A DNA stretch of 64,000 nt from Myotis daubentonii (lineage: Eukaryota; Chordata; Mammalia; Chiroptera; Vespertilionidae), in assembly GCF_963259705.1 (NCBI RefSeq), contig NC_081847.1:70639754-70703753 (forward strand), in the 5' to 3' direction. The position numbers and the translations under genes were made by a program. Shown piece by piece: positions 40,836 through 54,900 of the stretch. The notes beneath the pieces are model-generated. The model ran no database searches, had not been told where the DNA came from, and saw only the letters and a program-made list of their open reading frames with translations. Position 1 is the first letter of the stretch; every line of letters starts with the position of its first letter.

Positions 40836-42486
40836 GGCGCTGCCGGCAGCCGCCCCGACCCGCTCAGTGCTCCATCCTCCCCCAGGACCTCCCAGAGCCC
40901 GCCCCGCAGACCCTCCCACACTTCCGCTTTCCGCCCACACCGGAAGCGGCGCGCGGCGCGGGGAGCTGGGCGGGGCCGCGAGGCCGGCCGGCGTCACGTG
41001 GTGCGCGGGGGCGTGGACCCAGAACAGTAGAGGCTCTGGTTCTGAGCGTCTTAAGCCTGGCTCGGGACTCGAAGATGTCTCGTTGCGACGCTGTTTGCCC
41101 AAGACAGCGGGTCCCCGGGCCTGGAACCCATCTCTGCCTCAATCGCGACCTCTCTTTTCTCAGACGGAGATGCCGGGACTTCCTGCGAAGCGCCGGCTTG
41201 ATAGGAACTGCTGATTCTTAGCAAGCCACGTCGTACGCGATTCCCGGGAAGCGCTGCTCCAGGGACTCCTGGAGGTATTGGTGGCTTTCTAGCTTTCTTG
41301 CCGGGTTGCGTTCTTCCAGATGGAGGCCGGACCTGCATACCCAGTCCTTGCATGCCACAGAGCCGCAGCCTGCGAACTGCCCTACCCCCTTTCAACTGCC
41401 TCACCTTCGCGTCACTTGGCAAAATACCGAATGTTTATGAAGCTCTTGCTATATACTCGCTTTCATCTATTACCTCCTTTAATCGTGATATCAAGCCTGT
41501 ATCGTTATCCTCAGTTTTTTGTGTTATTTAACACAGTGCTTACTACCTTCTCAGTGCTTTATTTTTTTTTTCAGTGCTTGATTAATATTAACTCATTTAA
41601 CACTCCGATCAACTCTGTAAGGTAAGTTTGGTAATATTACTCTCCCAAGGCCACAGAGATGAAGAGCACAGAGCTAATAATGCAGGTTTAGGGATGTAAA
41701 GTCTGATTCTGGACCCTGCACCACCAAACTGACAACCACTGATATGTACCCACTAATTGAACATCAGAGTCAGAAAGCTCCCTTTCCTCTCTGAGCTCCA
41801 GTTTAAACTATTGCCATGGGTACATCTTCAGTTGCCACCACCATCAGTGAGTGTTAGGAAAAAGGCAGATGCCACCCAATTTACCATGGGGATAGTTACA
41901 GGAGCAGCTTACCCAGAGTAACCTTTCGTTGTTGCTAATTGTCCTGTTTTTCCCCTATGCCATCTATGAAACTTAACACCTGAGCAAACAACTTTGAGGG
42001 CTACCCAGATATGGCACCCCATATTCTAAAAATGGGATAATGGAGCCATTATCCTGACACAGGAGGAAAACATTTACAGAGGGCCGTCTATAATCCTAGA
42101 TTGTCACTTGATCCTTAAAACAATACTATGAAGTAAGAGTTATTATGCCCAGTTTATAGGTTAGGAAGCTAGTGAGAGCAAAGATTTTAACCCAAGACTA
42201 TCCTGACTCCAGAAAATTCACATTTTGTCAGTTTGGTCTGTTAGAAATCTGTACAAATGGCAGTGGGAGCCCTGAGGAAGTTGAGATCAAGGAGAGTTCC
42301 TACAAAGTTCAGGAAGCCTTCACAGGTCCCTCCTTCAAGAAGCCAATTTTCAGTCCTCTGAAATCCCCTAGCACTTTTCCTATACGGCTTGACTTTACCT
42401 TATGTTCAGACCCTGCTGCCCACTGGGGTTTTTCCTCCTTGAAAGATCTAATCTTCCATTCTGCCTACATACTCATCCCTCTAGAT

Positions 42487-42708
42487 CAGCGGTTCTCAAC
42501 CTTCCTAATGCCGCGACCCTTTAATACATTCTTCATGTTGTGGTGACCCCCAATCTCATTGTTACAAATTGAACATAATTAAAGCATAGTGATTAATCAC
42601 AAAAACAATATGTAATTATATATGTGTTTTCCGATGGTTTTAGGCGACCCCTGTGAAAGGGTCGTTTGACCCCCAAAGGGGCCTCTACCCACAGGTTGAG
42701 AACCGATG
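42487..42708. mobile_element. hAT miniature element, family A, reverse orientation
   Basis: Same inverted ends, internally shortened (222 bp). Target duplication CTCTAGAT at 42479-42486 and 42709-42716. Confidence 0.92.
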
Positions 42709-43226
42709 CTCTAGATGAATAGGTACTCAGTAAACATGTTTAAAAATAAAGTCAATTTATCAATACATAATACCAAACATCCCTCCTTTGGCCCCTCCCC
42801 AGGATTTTTCCAGAAGATAGACATTAGCTTTGGAAGGTACAGAATGTCTTTTCCACTGTTGATGGGACCCCAAAGGCCCACCCAGTTTCAAGGAGAGCAG
42901 ACACAGATTCTATCTCTTGATGGGGGAGTTGCAAGTTTCTGGAAGGGCAAGGAGGAGTGGAAATACTGTTTTGTCCATTTTTGAAAACTACAATTTGCCA
43001 CAAGTGTATTTGTGTAGTATACCATTTAGAATATATCCAGCTGCAAGCAACTTAAAAAGAAACCAAAACACAACACCAATCATCAAAATGGTGACTTAAG
43101 GAACCATGGCATTTGTTGTTTATTAATTCTGGGTTGATTCAGTGGCTCAACAATGTCAAATTCGTCCTACACAGCACCTTGGCTTTTCCTATTTGTGCAT
43201 TTATTGCTTACAAAATGGCTACCACA

Positions 43227-43460
43227 GCCCTAGGTAGTTTGGCTTAGTGAACTGAAGAGCCCGGGTTCAATTCCGGTACCTTGGTTGCAGGCTCCATCCC
43301 TGGCCCGGGTCAGATGTGTGCGGGAGGCAACCAATGGATGTGTCTCTTTAACATGGATGTTTTTCTCTCTCTGTCTCTTCCCCTCCCTTCCACGCTCTCT
43401 AAAAATCAATGGAAAAATATCCTCGAGTGAGGATTAACAACAAAAATAAATAAATAAAAA
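43227..43460 (+). mobile_element. Ves SINE
   Basis: Head GCCCTAGGTAGTTTGGCTTA, tail TATCCTCGAGTGAGGATTAA. It lies in the STK4-TOMM34 interval. Confidence 0.85.
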
Positions 43461-43699
43461 CTCCCACAAGGAGTTAAAAAACACACACAGAAAAACCTCA
43501 AAATGGCAACCACATCAACACTACCCAAAGCAGAAAAAGAGCAAAAAGGCTATCTCGAAGTCCTGACTCTCTCTTCAAGAAAAAATACAAAACTGTCCCA
43601 TGAGCACCCAGCAGACATCCTCTTACCTCATTGGTCAGGTCAGATCACATTCTCAATCACTGGCAAAAGAGAATGAGATTATTGTTGTTGGTAATGTTA

Positions 43700-44297
43700 A
43701 CTCTGTGCCTGTTAAGAAGGGCTCCTGGTGGCTAATTGGGCTCAAATTTATAGAGCCTAGCAGCTGGTGCTAAATAGGGGTCTCTCATGCCATGCTTCAG
43801 GGAAAGCATGAACTCCCTGCCAACTGCACTGTGTTCTGACTAGCTGAGCTGACCCTTATAAAGGAATTCCTGGGATCGAATTTCTACCAATAGGAGCTGC
43901 ACAGCTCTGTACTCATTTGTATCTTTATTGACTAATCAGAGTAGCTCCATTCTGACCAGTTAGGATAGTGCTATTGGGACCAATCATACAGTGAGGATTT
44001 GGAGTCCTTATTTGCATAGAAATGGGCCAAACAGTGGCTGAGGGTGGCCACCCTTCTCTATATAAATCCAGCTTCCACTCTGAGGATGGCTTTTGGTTTC
44101 TAGTGAGTGCTGCATTTACTTGGCCAGAGCCATAGCACCAGAGCTGCCTCATGCCCAGCCCACCTCACCATTGAGATGTTTCACAACTGAGCAGTTTTCA
44201 CTGAAGATGTCCCGTGGGTCCCCCCTCCCCCTTTACCACCCCTCAAATTGGGGACTTCTGTTGGTGTTAAATTGGCAGTGATGACCTTTGGTTAACA
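43700..44297 (+). mobile_element. Possible solo LTR upstream of TOMM34
   Basis: CCAAT-type boxes (ACCAATAGG near 43888, GACCAATCAT near 43979) precede a TATA box CTATATAAAT (44059-44068) and a pyrimidine-rich region, in the order found in an LTR U3-R. I could not fix TG...CA ends or a target duplication. An unrelated promoter-like sequence is possible. Confidence 0.4.
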
Positions 44298-45299
44298 GGT
44301 TAGAGAAATCTTGAATCATTTCCTGGGCCAGGAGAATCTCTGGCAAAATTTAGACTCCGGAAGCAAAAATGGGTATGTTGAGTAGATGGCCAGCTGTGTG
44401 TGTCTCATCTGGTTTCCCCTCCACATTACGTGCTCATTCTTTCCTCTTTTATGGGACTCAGCTGGGCTGAGGATTCAGGTGGAACAGCCACCTAACCCTC
44501 AGAAAGTTCACAGTCTGGTGTGGGTTAAGAATTTAAACAAATAATTATAACTAGATTCCTGAGGGCAGAGACCAGGTCTTTGTCAACAAACTTCGTAAGT
44601 GCATGTTGGGTGCCAGGTCCTATTAGGTTGGGGAGACAAAGACTTACTTCCTACCTTTAAAGAATTCAAAGTCTTTGAAAAAAAAACAAAACTGTAAGCG
44701 GGCAATCGGAGTACTAAGTGCTAAATTAGGGGTAAACCTCAGGAGGAAGAGGAGCAGAGGAGGGACATAATGGAAGAGGGGAGGAGTGTTCAGGAAAGGG
44801 TTTCAGAGGAGATACTGGTATTTGAGTTGATTATAGGTTGAGTCAGGATAAAGCAGAAGAAAAAGTGTTTGGGGGGAAAATTCCAGGAGAGGAGAGCATA
44901 CCCAAAGGTTAGGGAGCAAGCGGAACAGCTTACTGTGTGCAGGTAGCAACAAGCAGTTCAACATTTTCTGAGTAGTAAGTGGGACATTAGGTCAGACGAG
45001 GCTGAAGATAAGCTGGTTTCCCTCAGCGGAAGATCTTATCAACTTCTCGGTGCATTTATTTATCGTGTCCCTAAAGCACCAGGTGCCAGTTAGCTTCCAG
45101 CCTCAGGGCCTTTACTCTCGCTATCCCTCTGCCTGCCTACATATTCTCAGGTCTCAGCTCCATCACTAGTCCCTGAGATGCTTTCCCCTGCCCCCTATGG
45201 AAACAGTTTCCACCTGGCCCCTTTCTATGCATTCGTGTTTTCCTCACAGCGCTAATAATAACATGGGATTTTCCTCTTCGTTCGCTCCTGGGTTAACCG

Positions 45300-45960
45300 C
45301 CTGTCAGGTCCGCCTAGCGTGTAAGCGCGTGTGAGCAGGGACCTGGCCTCCTGCACGGTTTCCCGCGCGGCGTCCTAGCAACCCCAGGGGCCGCGCACAG
45401 CTCGAGGCGGAGCGCGCTTCGGCAACGTTGGCCCCGCACTGAGCATGCGCCTGCGCAGAGGGCGGCTCCGCGGGCCACCGGTTCGCGCAGGCCGCGCCTC
45501 CGCCCGCTCGGTCCCGCCCCCGCCCGGCCAGGTTACCCGTGGACCCAGCGCTCGCAGCCGGTGTTTCCCCCGGACGCCGTTCCGCAAGCCTCGGCGGCGG
45601 GAACGGAGGCGCCAGCCATTTGCCGCGGGACCCCAGGATGGCCCCCAAACTCTCGGACTCTGCGGAGCGGCTGCGCGCCGCCGGCAACCAGAGCTTCCGC
45701 AACGGCCAGTTCTCCGAGGCCGCCTCGCTCTACAGCCGCGCGCTGCGGGTGATGCAGGAGCAAGGTACACGCTGGCCCCGCTTCCTCCGCCAGGGCCGCT
45801 GCTCGCCCGGCCCCCGGCCCCCGCGACCCAGAGCCCGCTCCGTCCCTGCCGCCCTGGGGCTTCCATTCCCCGGGGCCGACCGCTCACCAGCCCCCCGCCC
45901 GTCCCCCGCGTGGCGTCCTGCGAGAAACTTCCTTGGCCCTTCCTTCCGCCTCGGGGGGGA
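45300..45960 (+). promoter_or_regulatory. TOMM34: TOMM34 CpG-island promoter with NRF1-type site
   Basis: CpG-rich block around TOMM34 exon 1. At 45446-45457 TGCGCCTGCGCA is a symmetric match to the NRF1 consensus, a factor known for nuclear genes of mitochondrial function. GC boxes (CCCGCCCCCGCCC, about 45513-45525) and an E2F-like TTTCCCGCGC (45359-45368) are also present. No TATA box is seen. Confidence 0.7.
45638..45764 (+). CDS. TOMM34: TOMM34 coding exon 1
   Basis: 127 nt, [20 protein letters not shown] through [10 protein letters not shown], ending CAAG before donor GTACAC. It forms the first TPR helix pair. Confidence 0.95.
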
Positions 45961-48900
45961 AAAAAAGTCACGTGGTTTTATTACTGGTTCTTTTCCACCT
46001 GACAGGTCAGAAACATATTTTCATAGTAATAGGTTCTTTTACCACTTTTTGGTTATGGTAAAAACATTAAGTTTACCATCTTAGTCACTTTTAAGAATAC
46101 TGTGAAGTGGAATATTATTCACATTGTTGTGCAACAGATCGCCAGGACTTTCTCATCTTGCAGCACCGAAACTCAATACCCACTGAACGCTAATCCCCCT
46201 CCCTCAGCCTTTGGTATACCTTTCCATCTCTGTATCTATGATTTTAACTACTTCAGATATTTGGAAAAGTGAGATCATAGGGTATTTGTCTTTTAGGACT
46301 CCCATTTCCCTTAGCATAACGTCCTCAAGGGCATTATAATCCATTTGTAGCCTGTGGCAGGATTTCTTTTTTTTTTTTTTGAAGCTGCATAATATTCCAT
46401 TGTAAGGCTATCCCACTTTTTTGTTTGTTTGAATCTCCAAGATCCTGCTTTGAATTCTTTTGCATATATACCCAGAAGTGAGATTGCTGGATCACATATA
46501 GTAGTTTTGTTTTCCATACTTGCTGCACCATTTTACATTCCCATCAACAGCGCGTAATGGTTCCAACCCCTCAGCATCCTCACCAGCACTTCTTTTCTGT
46601 TCTTTTGATGATAGTGGCCATCCTGATAGGTGTGAGTTGCCTGCTTTCTAAGTGTCCTATTGGCTCCCATCCTGTTATTCAGGCCTCATTCTGACCCCTG
46701 CAGATATATAGCTCAACTCTCCTCCTTCACCATTTATTCTTCAATTAAATTCTTAAAATTTGTTGAGCCGCCTGTATGTACTGAGTGTCTAACAAGACAG
46801 ACAAGCCCTTTCTCTCAACCATCATACATTCTTGTTTTGGGGGGAGGGGTGGATCGCAAGCTAGTAAATAAGACTTGTCCAATAACAATTAGGGGTGCAT
46901 AGAAGACAAATATCGTGATGTGATAGAGTTGAGTAGGGAGCTCCATTAGAATGGGGGGGGGGGGGGGTCGCCGAAACCGGTTTGGCTCAGTGGATAGAGC
47001 GTCAGCCTGCGGACTGAAAGGTCCCAGGTTCGATTCCGGTCAAGGGCATGTACCTGGGTTGCGGGCACATCCCCAGTGGGAGATGTGCAGGAGGCGGCTG
47101 ATCGATGTTTCTCTCTCATCGATGTTTCTAACTCTCTATCTCTCTCCCTTCCTCTCTGTAAAAAATCAACAAAATATATTTTTAAGAAATAAAAAGAAAT
47201 AAAAAAAAAAGAATGGGGGGGGTCAAGGACAGCTTTGAAGAGGTGACATTTGAGGTGACGTCTGAAGGATGAGAAGAAGCCAGGTGTACAAAGTTTTGGG
47301 TGCTGAGCATTTCAGGTGGAGGGAACTGTAATTACAGGCATACACCCTCTTATTGTATTTCACAAATGTTGTGATTTTTTACGAGTGGAAGACAAGATCC
47401 TCCACCAACAAAAAGATTACTCCTTGCTTTATTGTGGTGGTCTGGAGCTGAACCCACAGTATCGCTGAGGTATGCCTGTACAAAGGCACCGAGGCGAAGA
47501 AGCATGGTGTGTGTCCCAGGAGCCAAAGCCTACTGAGCTGGTGGAGGGAGAAGTAAGGTGAGGTCAGTTGGACAGGCAGAACCTTATTGTGTAGACATTT
47601 TACGCAATAGGTCATGGTAAGGAGTTTGGGTTTTATTCAGAGAGTTTTAAACAGAGGAGTAGCGTATTCTTATGAGTTCTCCTAGACTCCAGCTCATGGC
47701 AACAGCCCTTTGCCCAAAACCTCTTCTCCCAGGTGTCTTACCAAGGAGCCCTCATTGGAATCCCTTTTCTGTGTACCGATTTCCCTTTGCCTTTTCTCTT
47801 TCTCATTTTTTTGGCTGGCATTGTTGAGTGATTTACTGTGTGGTAGACATTGTAGACATTATCCCTTTATATCTTCATACTAACCTATGACTAAGACACT
47901 TTATATTCTTCCTCGGCACTTCCTATGGAGGCTACAGCCATCTCCTACTCCGCACAGACCCCCTGTGAAACCCAAGACCGTCAAAAAGAGGATCAAGAAA
48001 ATCCGACACCAGTCAGACCAATTATGTCAAAATTAAGCAGAACTGGCAGAAACCCAGAGGCACTAATGGACAACAGAGTGTGCAGAAGGTTCAAGGGCCA
48101 GGCCTTGATGCCCAGCATTGGTTATCGAAGCAACAAGAAATCAAAGCACGTGCTGCCCAGTGGATTTTGGAATTTCTGGTCCACAATGTCAAGGAGCTTG
48201 AAGTGCTGCTGATGTGCAACAAATCTTACTGCGCTGAGATTGCTCACAACGTCTCCTCAAAGAACCCTAAACCCATTGTGGGAAAGCAGCCCAGCTGCCA
48301 ATGCCCATGCCAGACTGCTCAGCAAAGAAAATGAATAGACAGATGTGTACACATTGTATTTGTGTTAATAAAACCATACAATTCTGCCATCTGGCAATAA
48401 AAAATAAAAAAAAGACACTTCATAGATGAGGAGCCCAGAAGAGTTAAATTGCCTGCCCCAGGATTATACAATGAAGACATGTCATAGGCAGGGTTTTAAT
48501 ATGGGTCTATCTGATTCCCAAGTCCAAGTTTTTAATCATTTTACTAGACTTTTCCCCAAATCCTTTGCAAATTGTAGTCTTTTTTTGTTTGTTTGAACTT
48601 TTGCAGTTTCAAACCACTCTTGCCCCCTTCTTTTGTTCTAGAACACTCCTTTTTAGGCCCACCTGCTCCTCTCAGCCTCACTTGAGGTCGCTGAATAATC
48701 TGAGATATTGATACTTCTGCCATTTTCTTTCATCCTACCCTACCCTGCCTGGAATAGCATGTGCTTTTGTATGGCTTCATTCTGGGTCCCTGGAAGAGCT
48801 GGCGTGGTATATAGATTTAGTAGGGGATCAGAGTCTGGTTCTTACCCATTTCTAGATAATCTATGGGCAAATCCCTTGATTTCTCTAATTAGTTTTTCTG

Positions 48901-51900
48901 TTTGAAAAGAAAACCAGGGATCAACCTAACACAGTGAACCCTTCCAGCAAGCGTGTGAAGTGAGCACATATCAGAGGGAGTGAGTGACTTGTGCAGTATC
49001 ACAGGCTGGATTGCAGGTTCTGATGCCCTTGCCACCACTCCACTGCTGCTTCTGAGCACCCATGTTCTGGGGACTTGAGATGGATTACAGGTCTTGAGTG
49101 CTTGTACGTGCTCCTTAAGGGCAAGGATATATTTTACTTATCTATGTACACTGCTGTCTTATTCAGGGCCTGGAAAAATAAGAAAAAAAAGTTATTTGTT
49201 ATTGTTGGTATTGAGTGGAAGATATGCATCAATATGGTAACATACTTAGAGAAAAAGCAAGTTGCATAAGGATAGACAATAGAGTGCCACTTAGGAAAAG
49301 CTTTGAGAGATATAAAATATCTTAGCTGTTAGTACATAGATAATATAGTTAGACAAACACGGATGAGAATGTTACATACCGACTTCAGGATTGTGCTGAC
49401 ACCTAGGGTCCTGGGGACAGTACAGAGGGGAAAGGATGGGGATGAGTGGAGCATTAGCCATATAAAAAATTTTAAAGGTTGGAAACATATGCTGGGTCTA
49501 GTGATGGATACTGAGTATCTGTTATACTGTTTTCTGTATGTTTTACAATTTTTAAAAGAGAACTTGTTTTCAATTATTTTGGGTATATACCTGGGAGTGG
49601 AATTACTGGGTCAACACATAATAGTTTCCTTTTTATTTTATTTTTTCACTATGGCCCATGCTAGTTAGTGGGTATGCAGTGGATGAAAAAATACTTTTAA
49701 AACTGAAAATTATTGTGGCCACAGTAAAGGACATGAGCTTCTGAGATTCCTGAAGGTGAGGACTGCCCGTAGAGAAATGTCTGATAAATCTCCTCCCCAT
49801 TGGGGAGCTTGAGTCCTTTCCCGATTAAGTTCTCCCTAGTCCTGCCAGACCCAGGGGATCTTCCCCTAGCAAAGTCCTGTCTGATTCGAGCAGGTAGAAT
49901 TAGTCTGTCTTTTATCTTTTCCTTTTATTTTTCTTTGTATGATTTACATGTTTTCTTTTTTGGGTGGGGGAACCATGGCTTTATTAAATTTATTGGGGTG
50001 GCATTGGTCAACATGAACATACAGGTTTCAGGTGTGGATTTCCATGTTGTAAGATCTGTATGTTTACATGTCTTTTGTAATAAAATTAACACACACCAGT
50101 ATAGATTTCTCTGAGGCAGAAGCTAGCTATCTCATGTTCATTTTTTGCCTGGTACCAGGTTTAGTGCTGGCACGAGTGAATAAGATGCTTGGTGTTCTCG
50201 CTGCCAAGTGCTAATGGTGAACTTGCCAGCCTATCAGACCAGCAAGCCTGATCACGTTACAGTCATTTCTGCTCCCTTTTACCAAAGCCCAGAGAGCTCA
50301 GGTGTGAAATGCACCTTGTGTCCCAAGGCATCCATTTCCCAAATTGTTAATCTCATGTTTTCTGTTTCCACCTGGGCAGGTTCTTTGGACTATAAAGAAG
50401 AAAGTGTTCTCTACTCCAACCGAGCAGCATGCCACTTGAAGGATGGGAACTGCAGAGATTGCATCAAAGATTGCACTTCGTAAGCAGTCAAGGGAAACTT
50501 TGGGGTGCCTGAGGGGCTCAGAAGAGGAAGCGGGGTTTATCTGGCCTGTTTCTTCTTTGACTGATCCTGCCAGTTACATCTGTGATAGATACTAGGAAGT
50601 GTCCCTGTCCCCAGGTCACTGAGAATATTTGATCTCTGTGGCCCCTGTCTTGTATCTTTGAAATCTTGGCTCTGCTGCTCTAAAAGGAGTAGGGTGGGCA
50701 CTTACAGGTGGGCCTTTGTGAGATTTGGGATCTGGAGTTGAGGCAGAGTTGTAGACTAGTTAGTGGCTTGCCCAGGTTTATTCTGGGATGGATATATGTG
50801 AGAGAGGAAGGTAGAGAGAGAGAGAGAGAGGTTAATAGATAGCTGGGAAAGAAGCAAGAAGAAAGGAGAAAATGGTATTCATCAATGACCAGGTGTAGAG
50901 GACATTAAACAATTTTTCATACTTCTTTCTTCTTCAGGCAAATCTGGTGTTGCCTCTTTCACCATCGCTAAACTAGGATGCATACCTTAATGTGTTCTTA
51001 GATCTGATATCCTGTGACATTGCCTTAGATCCATGCCCTGGTGATAGATGAGAGAGGTGAGCGTGCTCATGTGGCCTGTGCTAAGTTGATTAGTATCAGG
51101 TCCTGTGCTAAGTTTCCTTCTTAGAGCACTTATGGTCATTCTGTGGGTTAAATTTACCATCCTTCCCAGGCTAGAACTGGGCTGCAGAGAATTGAGGTGG
51201 TAAAGTGATTTGCCTGGGATCACATGGTTAATGGGAGAGGTAGAATTCAAACACCACTCCATCTGACTCCAAAGCCTCTGTGGTATTCCCATCAGGCCAC
51301 CATTCTTTGGAAACACATAGAAGCATGAAAGGTACAAAGTACTTGTTCTTGTCCTTGATTTTGGGGGGATTGCGGCTATGGAAATTGATGCACGTGCTTA
51401 CAGCTTTCACAGTATCAGTGGCAGTCTGCTCACTTTCCTTTCCCTACTTCAGTCTAAGTTGGAAAGTCCCTCTTGTAAGGTTTGACATTTTTAGTAGTGT
51501 CTCTGCCAGAAATGACCCCCTATGTTACAGAATACTGTAGCTGAGCCTGCCTGGGTGGGCTGTGGGGGGAGCCCTGTGACTTAGCAGCCGGATGACATCT
51601 CTGCCTCCTGCTCTAGAGCACTGGCCTTGGTTCCCTTCAGCATGAAGCCCTTGCTGCGGCGAGCGTCGGCCTATGAGGCTCTGGAGAAGTATCCCCTGGC
51701 CTACGTGGACTACAAGACTGTGCTGCAAATTGATGACAGCGTGCTGTCAGCCTTGGAAGGCGTCAACAGGTGAGCCTGGGTCACCTCAGGCATTTCCTCT
51801 GGAACTGCGGGCCCTCTGTCATTAGCTTGGAACTGTCACTTTGCTCATCTTACAGGATCCCTTTGGGATTGGCTTAGAAATTCCTAATGACCTTATTGGG

Positions 51901-54900
51901 AAGTGTGGAAGGAGAATTTGCTATCATATTTGGCAGGTGTTAAGGAGTCAGGATTGATGAATTGGATTTTGTTTTGTTTGTTTTTGCCTAGGTGCTTCAA
52001 TTCATTCACATAGTAGTAATTTGTTGAGCTCTGTTGAAGGTGTTGTACCAGGTTCTGTAGGAAAAAGAGATACAAACACCACTGCTTCAAAGAGCTAACT
52101 AGAGTGGGGAAAGTAAGACCCAAGCACAGGCAGCTCAGACACAAGGCTATGGGGATATTGCTTGTGGATATGGTTCAATATATTGTACTACGGCCCCTTC
52201 ACAAGGCCCCTCAGCCATTGACATTTCATGGATGTCCTCATTGGCGTGATTGATCACGTTGCCCTTCTTTGCATGGGCTGCTAGAAAGCCAGATACCACA
52301 CTCATAGAAAACCCTTGTTAGGACTTCATGGTGTATATCTATGTGTCATGTCTGGCTTGACTTGTTTTCTCTCTACCTTTTCTTATTTCTGTCATTCAAC
52401 AAATTCTGCCACTTGTGTGTCAAACTTCGCACTAGGGCCTGGGCTGATGCCCAAGACATACCTCTTCGTGCCCTAGAGCTCCTGGTCTCATGGAGAAAAC
52501 CTATCAGTAATAGGCAAGCACACTACACGGGAGGAGGCAGCACAGGTGCGGTAGGAGCAGAAATGAGGCACCTAGCCAGCCAGGGGGAGGCCAGAGTGGG
52601 TTTCCAGAGGAGGTGAGCTGAGGCAGAGATGAGTAGAGCTCTGGGGCCAAAGGCCAGCAAGGAGAAAGGGCAGTCTGTGCAAGAGTGGGTGAGTCTGATG
52701 TCCTACAGAACCCATGAGAAGTCCATTTCATATGCTGCTGCATGGATGGGTGATGAGGCCAGGTCACAAAGAGCTTGGTGTTCAGGAGCTTGGGCTTAAC
52801 CGAGCACAGTGAGGCATCGTGAAAGGGCCTTAAGCAGGGGAACAAAATGAGCAGATTTGAGAGAGAAGCTCCTGGCTGTCATGTGGAAGGATTACGTGGA
52901 AGAACAGACTGGGAAGGGGGCATGCACTAATGCAGAAGAGATGGTGGAGGCAGTGGATATAGAGCAGTGGGACCATTCAGAGGATATTTAGGGAGTATTT
53001 CACCAAGTTTTGGTGGTTGGGGTGGTGAGAAGGGAAAAATAGAAGAGACACTAGGGCAGTGATGGCGAACCTATTACACACGTATCAGAGGTGACACGCG
53101 AACTCATTTTTTTGGTTGATTTTTCTTTGTTAAATGGCATTTAAATATATAAAATAAATATCAAAAATATAGATCTTTGTTTTACTATGGTTGCAAATAT
53201 CAAAAAATTTCTATATGTGACACGGCACCAGAGTTAAGTTAGGGTTTTTCAAAATGCTGACACGCTGAGCTCAAAAGGTTCGCCATCACTGCACTAGGGG
53301 GTTGACAAGTTGAGTTGGAGATGATTGTGGGACATGAGACTAGAGAGGTAAGGAAGGCAGTGGATGTTTATATGGATTTGGAGCAAAGAAGAAAAATACA
53401 GACCACACATACAGGTTGAGGCCAGTGTAGAGGTGAATTGAGGTTGTCGGGGAAAAGAACACAGCAAGTATGTGGGAAGAAGAGGTTGGAGCTTTGAGAA
53501 AATCTTGCGTTTCAGGGACTTACAGAAGAGTAGCACTGGAGCAGTGGGGGAAACTTGAAGCATTAAGTGTCACACAGGAAGGAGTGTTTCCAGAGGATGA
53601 AGCTGTCACTCGTGTCAGGTGTTTCGGTGAGCTCACGTAGACGAAGGGCTGAGGAAGAAGTCACTGGTGACTCTGGTCGAAGTGTTTCAAAGGGATCAGA
53701 TGGCTGTGGGTTCAAGAAGTCTGGCTGTGAGGCGGCAAAGGAGTGTAGCTGCAATGGCAGAGGGCTGTCCAGGGGGTTTGTATTAAGTGAGGAAAGAGTT
53801 AAATGCTGGTAGTTGGAGTCAGCAGAAAGAAACATGAAGATACAGAAGAGGGAGATGCTGGCTGAGTGTGGCAGGAAGAAATGGGGTCCAGAGCTTAGGT
53901 GGAGGGATTGGCCTTGTCAGCTCTTCTGTTGTGACAAGAGAGACATAGGAAGGTTGGGTACCTGGGCAGGAATGTTTGTATTTGGAGGGGGAGGGTTAGG
54001 GAGCAGAGTGGAAGAGATGAGAGGATTAAAATAGCTGCTGAACAAAAAAATAGTTTTGGGGGCTTAGTCAGAGACCATGAATTTGCAGTGATATCATTGT
54101 ATTGTTTTCATCCTAGTATTACAGGAATGTGCTTGTAAAAGCAGAAAAGGCATATAGTTGGCTTTGTTCACTCATTGAACACATACTTATTAAGTCTTGA
54201 TGGGTGCCAGGTAGTGATATGCTAGGTGCTATAGTACAGTTGACAAATTGGACATGGTCACTGAGCAGCATTTTGAGCAAGTTAACTGGCCTAGAAGGTG
54301 GGTACGGGACTGGGAAGTGGAAGAGATTGTTCCAGGAAGAGGACAGCCGTGTGCAGAAGCTTAAACATAAGGATCAAGAGGGAATGTGGCACCCTAGTTG
54401 GTTTGGCTCAGTGGATAGATCCTTGGCCTGTGGACTGAAGGGTCCCAGGTTCAATTCCCATAAAGGGCACATGCCCAGGTCGATGCCCAGTAGGGGGCGT
54501 ACAGGAGATAGCCAATCAATGATTCTCTCTCATCATTGATGTTTCTCTCCCATTCCCTGTCTAAAATCAGTAAAAAAATATTTTTTGGTTTTTTTTAAAG
54601 AGGGAATGTGGCAACTGATAAAGAGGGAGAGGTGAGAGGGGACCAGATATCAGGCCCTAGGGCAGCGGTTCTCAACCTGTGGGTCGCGACCCCTTTGGCG
54701 GTCGAGCGACCCTTTCACAGGGGTCACCTAAGACCATCCTGCATATCAGATATTTACATTACGATTCATAACAGTAGCAACATTACAGTTATGAAGTAAC
54801 AATGAAAATAATTTTATGGTTGGGTCATAACATGAGGAACTGTATTTAAAGGGCCAGAAGGTTGAGAACCACTACCCTAGGGCAGTGGTTAGCAAACTAC

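Larger units (their letters stand above)
40836..45637. other. STK4-TOMM34 head-to-head intergenic interval
   Basis: 4.8 kb between the two start codons, bracketed by the two CpG islands. The middle holds MIR remnants (about 41430-41700 and 42040-42200), a hAT element (42487-42708), a Ves SINE (43227-43460) and an LTR-like segment (about 43700-44297). No convincing exon is visible. Confidence 0.75.
45765..50379 (+). other. TOMM34: TOMM34 intron 1
   Basis: Contains the downstream edge of the CpG island, a LINE-1 remnant (46085-46620), a young Ves SINE in a G-run target site (46970-47210), the RPL32 processed pseudogene (47902-48411) and LINE-1 pieces near 49560 and 49975-50110. Confidence 0.85.

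Noticed and set aside
45375..45971. 198-codon minus-strand ORF opposite TOMM34 exon 1
   Set aside because: Low-complexity CpG-island translation antisense to a real exon. No family resemblance.
47925..48334. Functional RPL32 copy
   Set aside because: The coding start is deleted, the frame shifts and the copy ends in poly(A) within target duplications, so it is a retropseudogene.
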